A DNA stretch of 64,000 nt from Cyclaneusma minus (taxonomy: Eukaryota; Ascomycota; Leotiomycetes; Marthamycetales; Marthamycetaceae), in the NCBI GenBank assembly GCA_037179335.1, contig JAKZHN010000007.1:1302001-1366000 (forward strand). Direction: 5' to 3'. Position 1 is the first letter of the stretch. Each line of letters opens with the position of its first letter. Of the stretch, positions 22,488 through 31,564 are shown in pieces. Made by a program: the position numbers and the translations under genes. The notes below the pieces were generated by a model. It ran no database searches, was not told where the DNA came from, and saw only the letters and a list, made by a program, of their open reading frames with translations.

Positions 22488-23351
22488 GATGACACGACGG
22501 CAGCATTTGACAGCCATCTACCCTCGACTAATTATACAGATACTCGCCATCTTGGGGCGTCGATTTGCTGTTCTCCATGTATCATATGACTCAACAGACG
22601 AGCCAAGGCTCATTTTTCATTGTGCTTATTCTTCTCTATGGTTCTGGGCACGGCCAATGTTGCCCCCTCTGCATCCATTATCGTCAGTCGCCGACTTCAT
22701 TTTCCAGGGCGTTGACGGGGTCAGATGTTTTGATCTTCAGCGGAGATGGAGTTTTGCGGAAGGTAGAGTTTATGGAGCTGCGATTACCATGTAAATTCGT
22801 GTTTGATGAGTGACGGGCGGCATATATTAGTGCAAGCGTCATGATACCTTTTTGGGAACGAAGGTCGGGAGCTTTGTGGATGAAGAGAGGGAGAGTTGGC
22901 TTCACAGTCTTCGGTGGGACATTGGGATGTCGACATGGTACCTGGATTGCACATTTAGAGAATTAAAATGATAAATGGTGCTGTCATGGCTCTGTCAAGT
23001 CCAGAACACTCTGTCGTTTGTGGCGATGCCGGCGGATGATCTCAGGGCATTGATCAGACCCGGCCCTTGTGATGAAATATTGTGCTTTGGGCAGAAAGTG
23101 GAGTGTCTGGGCGGACTACTGCAGGGGTAAGCGCCGATCCCGCGAGGGTATTGCGACAGGAACATGACTGGAAGCTTTGACACCGGCCGGGAGTTAAATC
23201 CCCGGTCGCCCTAGCAACTGCCATTATCAACAACCTCGGCGGCAAGCGTTATCCAGCTCTCCAAGTGTGCGCAATATTGACTTTCGTCTCAATCTCAAAC
23301 TCAATTGATTGCCCAACACGAAGATTCCTTGTCCTGTCACGCACGCAGCGC
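22488..23351. promoter_or_regulatory. Upstream region of the chitin synthase gene
   Basis: An 864-bp gap between co-directional genes. Part of it must be the MSB2 3' end and the chitin synthase leader. Nothing repetitive or RNA-like is convincing here. Confidence 0.4.
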
Positions 23352-26300
23352 ATGGCCGCGAGACAACGACATTCCAGCATTCCGAATCCTTGGGCGCAAA
23401 TAGCTGGCAAACCAGTCCCGAATCTCGAAACCATGGATCGTTCCGACGCTCCCCCGCTGTACTCCAACCCGCCCTCCTACGAAATTGGCGACGATGAAGA
23501 TGTGATGCTCGGAGGGCAAGGACCCCATGGCTCACATATGCGCCTGTTGACGTCGACGGAGGAACCAGAACCGCGACCGTACGTACCTCCTTGCGTCGTA
23601 ACGTGTTCGAGCAGCTCTGAAGGCAGAGAAACCTGTAAGGTGCAGGGACCACGCAAATATGTTGGACCGTCGATTTTTGATGAAGTGCCTGAAGTGCCTA
23701 CTCCAAGAAGTCTGCCGGAGAGGCCCGTTCAGGGACCGCGCGAATATGAAAGACCGCCGATTGGTGATGAAGTGCCTGCTCCAAGAAGTCTGCGGGAGAG
23801 TCCCGCTCAGAGAGCCCAACCGTCGATTCTGAACGAAGCGCCTCTTCCAAGAAGTCCTCTGAAGAGGCCGACTCTGAGAGCCCACACTGACCCAATTGGT
23901 TCTCAATATGACATTCGTTCTGACATACAGGTGAAAATCAGTCCTCGAAATGCATACCAGCCTTCAGTTTTCTCGACCCATTCGCGGGCTCCGTCCATCA
24001 TCGATACTGCACCAAGCATGCCTCCTCCGCAAGAGTCCTACGTCTCGTACGATCCAAGCGGACGAGCTTCTCCGACAAGGCCATGGACCCCTCTCAGAAC
24101 ATCTGCGGAGATGGGACGGCCTCCTCCAGCTATGAACTACGAGCCAGCCGATCTGAATGGTAGATCAAGGCCGGGATCCCCTTCTTCCAGATATGGTGGC
24201 AGTCCGCGAAGACCCCTACCCCCTGCTCCTTTATTTGCTGGAGGCAATGGGAGTCGAAGTTCGTTCTTTGCGGATGATGCAACTGTCTCGATACCACTTG
24301 GCGACGATGATGATGATGTGTTTGGTCCAGCGACTGGAACGACCGAAGACTCAAGGCCTGGTCTCAGTCATACGGAGTCGTACACTACCCAGGATACGCT
24401 AGCAGAAGAAAACGAGGAGAAGGAGCAATCCGATCGTCATGAACCCGCGCCTGATGGAAAACAGGAACGCAGAGGTGCTCGGAAAGCCCAGATGACCAAG
24501 AAGGAAGTTCGGTTGGTCAATGGTGCACTCATTCTGGAGTGCAAAATCCCGACTACCCTCTTCAGCTTTTTGCCCCGACGAGATGAGCAGGAGTTCACGC
24601 ACATGCGATACACAGCCGTGACCTGCGACCCGGACCACTTTGTCGACAAAGGCTACCTACTGCGTCAGAACAAACTCGGGAGAGAAACAGAACTCTTCAT
24701 TTGCGTGACGATGTACAACGAGAACGAAATCGACTTCACCAGAACCATGCACGCCGTCATGAAGAACATCTCACATTTTTGTTCGCGGTCAAAATCGAGA
24801 ACATGGGGTGAGAACGGATGGCAGAAGATTGTTGTTGCCATCATCTCTGATGGTAGACAAAAGATTCATCCTCGAACTCTGGATGTTCTTGCAGCGATGG
24901 GCGTCTATCAAGATGGGATTGCAAAGAACATAGTCAATCAGGAAGAGGTGCAAGCCCATGTCTACGAATACACGACTCAGGTTTCTCTGGATGCGGACCT
25001 CAAGTTCAAGGGCGCAGAAAAGGGCATCGTGCCATGTCAGATGCTATTCTGCTTGAAGGAAAAGAACGCGAAGAAGCTGAATTCTCATCGTTGGTTCTTT
25101 AATGCCTTTGGTCGGTCCTTGTCTCCGAATATCTGCATTCTGCTGGATGTTGGAACAAAACCCACCAGTACATCTCTCTACCATCTGTGGAAAGCCTTCG
25201 ACACCGACTCGAATGTGGCCGGTGCTTGTGGGGAAATCAAAGCAATGAAAGGCAAGGGGTGGGTTGGGTTACTAAACCCTCTCGTTGCCTCTCAAAACTT
25301 TGAATACAAGATGTCGAATATCTTGGACAAACCATTGGAGAGTGTGTTTGGATACATCACTGTGCTCCCTGGAGCTCTAAGTGCTTATCGATACTATGCT
25401 TTACAAAACGATGCAACTGGTCATGGTCCCCTCAGTCAGTACTTTAAGGGTGAGAGTATGCATGGACAAGATGCAGATGTCTTCACTGCCAACATGTATC
25501 TGGCTGAGGATCGAATTCTTTGTTGGGAGTTGGTTGCCAAGAGAGACGAGAAGTGGGTGTTGAAGTATGTGAAGAGTTGTACAGGAGAGACTGATGTACC
25601 TGGTAAGTGTCTAAATTGTTGTCCTGGATCATAAAGCATTTATTCTAATACGCAAACTAGATGCTGTCCCAGAGTTCATATCTCAGCGACGAAGATGGCT
25701 GAATGGCGCCTTCTTTGCAGCTGTCTACTCGATCGTACATTTCAAACAGATCTGGAATACAGACCACACCTTGGCCAGAAAGATCCTCCTCCACATCGAG
25801 TTCTTCTATCAGTTCATCATGCTCATGTTCACCTTCTTCTCTCTCGCCAACTTCTATCTCACCTTCTACTTCGTCTCTGGCTCACTTTCAAACTCGGACA
25901 CTGACCCCTTTGGTCACAACATCGGTCGTTACATATTCACCGTTTTACGATACACCCTTGTTCTGGTCATATGTACTCAGTTTATCCTCTCCATGGGTAA
26001 TCGACCACAAGGAGCCAAGAAATTGTACACGGCCAGTATGATAGTCTACTCTGTCATCATGGCCTACAACACTTTCGCCGTCGTTTACATTGTGTATCGA
26101 CAATTCGACAACGGGTTGACTACCTCGGGCAATAATGCCTTTACCAACCTTGTCGTGTCGATAGCTTCTACCATTGGTCTCTACACCCTCATGTCGATTC
26201 TCTATCTCGATCCTTGGCATATGATCACTTCAGCCGGCCAATACTTCTTGCTGCTACCCTCCTACATCTGCACACTTCAAGTCTACGCTTTCTGCAATAC

Positions 26301-26841
26301 GCACGATATCTCGTGGGGTACCAAGGGTGATAATGTGGTACGTACAGATCTTGGTGTTGCCGTTGCAGGTGCCAAAGGCTCTACAGTCGAGCTCGAGATG
26401 CCATCTGAGCAGCTCGACATTGACAGTGCCTACTACGGTGCCCTCCGCAACTTGCGTGACAAGCTTGAAGTTCCTGTTCCGCCGCCGTCGGAATCTCAGG
26501 CCCAGGAAGATTACTACAAGAGTGTGCGAACGTACATGGTAGTCAGCTGGCTGATCTGTAATGCGATTCTGGCCATGGCGGTCAGCGAGGCCTATGGCAC
26601 GAGTGATGTGGGGACGAACGTCTACCTGAGTTTCATCTTGTGGAGTGTGGCAGCGTTGGCTCTTTTCAGAGCGATCGGCAGTTGTGCATTTGGCGTTATC
26701 AATATCGTAGAGGCTATTGTGGAGGGCAGGCTGAAGATCCACAAGGGCATTACGATGCCTGACTGGCTGGGGAAGTTTGGTTCGGGAGTTAGTGAGAAGA
26801 TGAGTAGTATTGGGGAGAGTGTGAGCAGCTTCCGGCGGTGA
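23352..26841 (+). CDS. Chitin synthase, division 1 (class I-III, probably class III)
   Basis: Two exons, 23352-25602 and 25661-26841, give 1143 residues. The enzyme is a membrane beta-1,4-GlcNAc transferase that extends chitin at the plasma membrane. The first 370 residues are Pro/Arg-rich and disordered. The catalytic core shows ICVTMYNENEIDFTRT, the acidic LLDVGTKP, AGACGEIKAMKGKGW, the EDRILCWE motif (near residue 719) and the product-site QRRRW (near 759), just past the intron. About seven membrane segments follow in the C-terminal third. I infer class III from the CGEIKAMKGKGW and LLNPLVASQNFEYK region, not proven. The start is uncertain: the ATG at 23433 is an alternative, 27 codons downstream. 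Confidence 0.9.
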
Positions 26842-27673
26842 GAAAGTTCGAAGTAATCTCGTGGGAGATGGGCTTGGATATGGTTTCGATGAGGAGTCGA
26901 TGGGATGTTTGCTGGGAACTGGATGACTAGACATGGCGGATGTATGGCTCATGATTTCGACGGAAAATGCAAAGGCCGAACCAGTCGGCATCTGTTGGGT
27001 TCTGCTCGTAGGTGGGATGTCAGGGATGGTGTTGGTGGTATATATGGCTTTCTCTGTCCGTATAGCTTCGGTTTATTGATACCTGTTCAGTAGTTAAAAA
27101 GCTTCTCTTGTAATAGAATATGAATCTGTTCATCAATGGTTAATGCAAATTGGGCCCACTGGCTCACGAATAATGCTTTACTCATTACTGGGACTGTATC
27201 CGAAGCTTGAGAGTGGCCCAAAGACTGATTCTATGCGGGGGAGCTGATTTCACTGTTCAGGGGCCACGATGTATGCTGAATCTAGTGCTGAGATTGCCTT
27301 CTGTCTGTTACAAGCAAATTAGCTCTTAGCCCCTTTACGAATCTACAGGTAGTTTGTAGAGCGGTTTAACGCTGTAACAGCTGCGTCACGTTTTTTCGAT
27401 CAAAAAATCCGATTCTGACTCGCAACTCCAAAGGAGTTGCTGGCGTTAGATTTTTTCAGAGTCCTAGCGCAACGATTAAATGACGTTTAAGAATGTCAAA
27501 AATCTTAACCGGATCAGGAATAAGTCATAATCCAAAATAATAATACCCTAGCACGCAATTCAAACTGGGCTCTATTTCGAAACCTCAAGCCGCTGAGTTC
27601 AATTATGCGGTACCATTGTAATTCATACCTGGAATATTCAATATACGTCCTAACTCCTGGTGGCATTCGCTGC
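26842..27673. other. Intergenic, start of the gene-poor repeat region
   Basis: The chitin synthase 3' flank grades into AT-rich DNA. A perfect 8-bp-arm hairpin (GCAACTCC, loop AAA, GGAGTTGC) lies near 27421-27439, inside a looser inverted repeat of T- and A-runs. No gene is seen. Confidence 0.5.
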
Positions 27674-27674
27674 A

Positions 27675-27822
27675 CAGGGCTCGGAATAGTCCAGTCCAGT
27701 CTTTCTGGGATAGTACTGCCAGTCCGGTCCTGGGGACGGACTGGGACCGGACTGGACCAGTACCTGTCTAAAAATTTCCAGACTAAATTGGACTGGACCG
27801 GCGCGGACTATTCCGAGTCCTG
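27675..27822. mobile_element. Small inverted-repeat element (MITE-like)
   Basis: A 148-bp element bounded by 18-bp terminal inverted repeats with one mismatch: CAGGGCTCGGAATAGTCC at 27675-27692, and its complement at 27805-27822. The CAGGG terminus is typical of hAT-type elements. The interior is rich in repeated GTCC/GGAC pieces that would fold back. Flanking 8-bp sequences do not match, so a target duplication is not supported. It is far too short to encode a transposase. Confidence 0.65.
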
Positions 27823-28333
27823 TATTCGCATCAGCGCTCAAAAGCTGGAATTTTAGTTCCATTATTCTCGTCTTTCAAGCTTAAGTTGGATTATGATTAA
27901 TTCAACTGGGGAGTGAGGATACGCGATTCTATTCTTAAATAAAGTCTCTATGGAAAAGTACATACAGCCGTCGCTTATCATGGTGGCTTTAGGCTTTCCC
28001 GAGCGGTGGTAAGCTTGGGGTTGACTTACTTAGCTCACCAGCCAGCCATCGACCATGTCATCATCGCAACATTTATCTTCAACTTTTGAAGTCAAAGTAC
28101 TTGCAGATACTTGAAGACAGAATAAATTTGCAAGGAGTCTTACGTTAATAAACTTGATAGCACACAAAGACAAATTACCGATTTCGATTTTTTTTTTCGA
28201 ATTATAATACATACACGCCAATTACTAGTGATTTCCCGTGGTTTTTTTTATATTTACTATATAGCAAAAATGAGATAGTATTCAAGTAACCTTCTTTTGT
28301 TTTGGCCAAGCTTTTCTGTGGTTGGGACTTGGG
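27823..28333. other. AT-rich spacer, nothing recognised
   Basis: AT-rich DNA with T-runs (28190-28198, 28240-28250) and no coding frame of note. Confidence 0.5.
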
Positions 28334-28403
28334 GTGACGTTGGGGAATTTTGCAAAGGACAGGTGCTTTAAAAACATCTGTCCTTCGCAGATTTCCCCGT
28401 CAC
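28334..28403. repeat. Imperfect 70-bp hairpin
   Basis: The outer arms GTGAC (28334-28338) and GTCAC (28399-28403) enclose GGGGAA/TTCCCC arms and an inner nine-pair stem (GGACAGGTG with CATCTGTCC, one G-U). Three nested helices separated by small bulges look like one folded element. It lies 107 bp before the first tRNA-like sequence. Confidence 0.5.
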
Positions 28404-28509
28404 ACACTCCCGTGTGTGTAATGGCGTGTATTTCTGTCTTATATACCCAGTATTGCAACCTTCCGTCGTCGAATCACAGGAGCTCCCAATCGGAAACCCA
28501 GTGAGCACT

Positions 28510-28590
28510 GGCCGCTTGGCGCAATGGTAGCGCGTGGACCTCCTAATAAGGAATGTGAATGCCTTAAGTCCAAGGTTGCGGGTGAGAAGG
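28510..28590 (+). pseudogene. tRNA-Arg(CCU)-like pseudogene with intron-like insert
   Basis: The D-arm GCGCAATGGTAGCGC and the box-A-like TGGCGCAATGG are intact. The anticodon stem (TGGAC, 28535-28539; GTCCA, 28568-28572) carries the anticodon CCT at 28542-28544. A 21-nt insert at 28546-28566 lies at the canonical tRNA intron position (37/38), and its AGGA can pair with TCCT of the anticodon loop, as in real eukaryotic pre-tRNA introns. The T-arm has only its 5' strand (GCGGG). The TTCGA loop and the 3' acceptor are missing, so it should not work. Confidence 0.6.
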
Positions 28591-28736
28591 GATATAACAT
28601 TGACACATAGGTACATTTAGATATTTACCACGTCCATAAATATTTTCCTGTTCAACAGTCAGTACTTGCAAGCAGGATCTCTCTCCACGTGCATCTACTA
28701 GGCATTGTTCGTCGCTCGATGTGCTGCGGTCCCGCG

Positions 28737-29335
28737 CAGGGCTGGCAGTAGTTTAAACAGTCCAGTTTGGACCTTAAACTGAAACTGGTGATTTAATTTG
28801 GCATTCAAACTGACGATTCAGTTCAGCTTGAAGTCTAAACTGGTGATTTAGTCCGGACTAATGGCATTTTTAAAAAGTAATTAATTAAAATTGAGATTCT
28901 TTTTTAAAAAGTATTTTATTTAAATCCAATGAAAAATAACACGCGTTTTGGTATAGAAAAAATCCTATAAAATAATAGAAAAGCTAATATACAAAAATAA
29001 ACTATATATTGTTATTGGTTAATATAAATACAGGACGAATAAGTCCGCAAAATTGCGTATTTAAAAATTTAAGAATTTTCCGGGCCTTTTTTTTCGGATT
29101 AAATTTCTTCCGGCCTTTTTTTTTCAGATTACAATTTTTCCGGGATTCTCAAACAAAATTGGACCTGATTTTTTATAAAAAACCCCGAATTTCCGGGAAA
29201 AAATTAATGCCACCAGTTTGCCAGTTTAATGCCATTCAGTTTAACCTTCAAACCGTTTACGTCAGTCCAGTCTAACCATTAAACGGTTTTTCCAAACTGC
29301 AGTTCCTTACAAACCGTCAACTACTGCCAGCCCTG
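28737..29335. mobile_element. Non-autonomous hAT-like DNA transposon
   Basis: A complete 599-bp element. Terminal inverted repeats begin CAGGGCTGGCAGTAGTT at 28737 and end in the exact complement at 29335. It is flanked by perfect 8-bp direct repeats GTCCCGCG (28729-28736 and 29336-29343), the target-duplication size of hAT elements. Subterminal zones hold many copies of AAACTG/CAGTTT pieces, the usual transposase-binding layout. The interior is AT-rich, with no transposase frame, so it would need an enzyme supplied from elsewhere. The exact target duplication suggests a fairly recent insertion. Confidence 0.9.
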
Positions 29336-29343
29336 GTCCCGCG

Positions 29344-29826
29344 GTCACCGTGCGGCACCGCGAGGCGGTTTCAATACCCTCAGTTAATCAGAAAAGTTCA
29401 AGGACTTGGTATGGTATGTGCACGCGGAGAAACGTCCACCACGAGCTGGGGGAGGCCTTGGGACGAAAAATCGAAATGCGTGAGGCGTGCCAGTGCCCAT
29501 CCCCGGAAATTATTGGTTCTGTGCTAGTAGTACAGCTCGCAGCTCAAACACAGCACAAAAGTAGGTAACTGCTGCTACCAGCGACGGAGCGCGCAAGAAG
29601 AGCGCGCGGAGGAGCTTGGCGCATCATTATAATAAAAACAATAAGTTAGATATACTGAATGCTAATGCCGGATAGTGATGCTCGCTCGTATTTGTCGTAT
29701 TTGGTCCGTCAGAGTTGAGTTACACACGATATGGCCTATGTGGCGGTGGTTTTGCTTTATATATTCAAAATTGCAACTGGCAGTCATCAAATCAGAGGGC
29801 GCTCAATTGAGCAGCACACCCCAACG
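29344..29826. other. Spacer between hAT-like element and tRNA-like copies
   Basis: No gene is convincing. A GAGCGCGC repeat pair lies near 29587-29610. The remainder is unremarkable. Confidence 0.45.
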
Positions 29827-29898
29827 GGCTGAGTGGCGCAATGGTAGCGCGTAGACCTCCTAAGTCTAAGGTTGCGGATTCGAGTTCCGTCTTGGTCG
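29827..29898 (+). tRNA. tRNA-Arg(CCU)-like gene, possibly a SINE head
   Basis: 72 nt fold as a standard cloverleaf: acceptor GGCTGAG/CTTGGTC with three G-U pairs, D-arm GCGC-AATGGTA-GCGC, anticodon arm TAGAC-CTCCTAA-GTCTA with anticodon CCT, T-arm GCGGA-TTCGAGT-TCCGT, and discriminator G. Box A (TGGCGCAATGG) and a box-B-like GGATTCGAGTT are present, and eight T starting at 29900 would stop Pol III. The many wobble pairs and the repeated downstream tail shared with the next copy argue for a tRNA-derived repeat rather than a core tRNA gene. It has no intron, unlike the 28510 copy. Confidence 0.55.
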
Positions 29899-30019
29899 GT
29901 TTTTTTTGCTTTTTAGTAATTTCCATTTGCAATGGTAGCGCGTAGACCTTTCAAATCTAAGGTCGCGGATTCGAGTCCCGCCTTGGTCGGTTCCTTTTGC
30001 TTTTTAGTAAAAGACATTT
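29838..30019 (+). repeat. Two tandem 91-bp units containing tRNA-like bodies
   Basis: Unit 1 (29838-29928) and unit 2 (29929-30019) both start GCAATGGTAGCGCGTAGACC and end with a GCTTTTTAGTAA tail and CATTT. The next bases (30020-30025) start a third unit, then stop. Unit 2 has a changed anticodon loop (CTTTCAA), a mismatched anticodon stem and no 5' acceptor arm, so it is a decayed copy. The tail is also in the minus-strand copy at 30261-30352. Confidence 0.75.
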
Positions 30020-30260
30020 GCAATGTGTCCAGCTGGGGTGTTTTGTCTGGAGTTCAATTTTGGATAAAAATTGTTTTCGAATTGTTGTGGGTTTCTAAAG
30101 TTCCACGGCGGTCGCTAACTGTCTTGTGAAAAGCCTTACCGCGCAAGTTGCAAGCGACCTGCTGCTCCTATTGGCTTTGAATATAATGAAGCCTTGGTAA
30201 AGCTTGTATCTATTTAACTTATATATATACTCGGGCTAAATTGAAAAAATCAGTATATTA

Positions 30261-30352
30261 CAACATCTTTTTTACTAAAAAGCACAAGGAACCGACCAAG
30301 GCGGGACTCAAACCCCGCAACCTTAGACTCAGGAGGTCTACGCACTACTGCC
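30261..30352 (-). pseudogene. Inverted tRNA-Arg(CCU)-like copy with the same tail
   Basis: Read on the minus strand: a decayed D-arm (GGCAGTAGTGCG), a perfect anticodon arm TAGAC-CTCCTGA-GTCTA (anticodon CCT), a T-stem GCGGG/CCCGC with an 8-nt loop, CTTGGTCGG, then GGTTCC and a GCTTTTTAGTAA tail. It is inverted relative to the 29929 copy, and the two flank about 240 bp. Acceptor and D-arm damage make it non-functional. Confidence 0.6.
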
Positions 30353-31564
30353 AAAAAATCGAGGAGCGTCCAGTAGGTATAGACAGGAGAAAGACTGATT
30401 TTTGGGTAAGCCACGAACTTGATATCGGATATCTCGGATTTAGCTTTCGGTCGTCCTCTCTTTAGGGTGTATGTGGTACCCTATTACAGAATGTGTCACC
30501 TGGACCGTGCCGCCCGTGCCGCAGACGCCAACTCACGAGGGCCAATGAAACAACTCCCTGGGGTTGTACAATGTACATATAAATTCGCCACTACTACAAA
30601 CGACATACACCATGTTCGTCGTCGACAATCCGCGGGCACCAAGTCCAACTCTTCTTCGTTTCATAATCTGCACGGTGATGATTATCCTTTACTTCTGTCA
30701 TTATTATGTTCTCTTTGGTTGCTGTTGTCGGACCACGACCGCATCTGTCCTTCTCCGAGACCTGTCACCACTCACCAGCCGTACCATTCCAGGTAAGATC
30801 GAGATCCCCTCACTGCAGAACCGGCTGCTCAACTCCGATGCCTGACTTTTACATCCAAAACTTCAATTCGGAATAATCAATTTCAAAGCAAAAGATAGCC
30901 TTGAAATGCAGAGCGTGGTAATACCCTCTCAATCGGTCCTGCATCCTCAATGCTTGAGGAGGCTGGACCTGGGGCTTCATCGCTGATTAGGCTGATCTTG
31001 AAAGCTCAAAAGCATTCCCCGCTCGATCTTATCTTCTGCTCGCCTTTCCGAGCGTTATTGCAGTGCTTGGCCCTTGGGAAGAGGGTTATGCTGCAGCATT
31101 TGCAGGGCTGCAGGCATCAAATCCTCCGGGATACGAATTGAGAGCACCCTCGTCCGTCGATCCATTTCCATTGATCGCAGGTATCCGCTGGAGCTCTCAA
31201 TCCAATCCGACATGACAATACGTGAAGATCAAGGGTGAGGGTGACTCCAAGTTACAGGGGTGAGCCCGATACGATACCAACCCCAGCTGTCAAGCGAAGG
31301 GCGCAGCTGCAAGTGAAAAGCGCAGCCAATTACAATACCAAAAAACTGGGCCTAGAAATATATACCCTTGGCAGTGGCGCTATATCATATAAGGGGATGA
31401 GGAGATGGAGACCTGTATGTAAGTTGGGCGCGGAAAGACGTCCCCCTTTTGAGCATACCATCAGATGTATACAAGAACTCTGTGGTCCCCCGCTTGAGAT
31501 GCATCCATTATATCCCTCTGATCAAGGTTTTCATTAACGATCCTCTGAAGTCTGCAAACTCACA
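30353..31564. other. Intergenic upstream of the first P450
   Basis: 1.2 kb without a convincing gene. A short ATG frame at 30612-30845 encodes 77 residues with one hydrophobic stretch but no family. TA-rich elements at about 31358-31397 could serve the P450 promoter. Confidence 0.4.

Noticed and set aside
23120..23215. tRNA-like T-arm near GGGAGTTAAATCCCC
   Set aside because: No matching acceptor, D-arm or anticodon arm could be placed upstream.
30612..30845. 77-residue frame with one hydrophobic stretch
   Set aside because: No family, no clear promoter and no homology that I recognise. It may be chance in AT-rich DNA.
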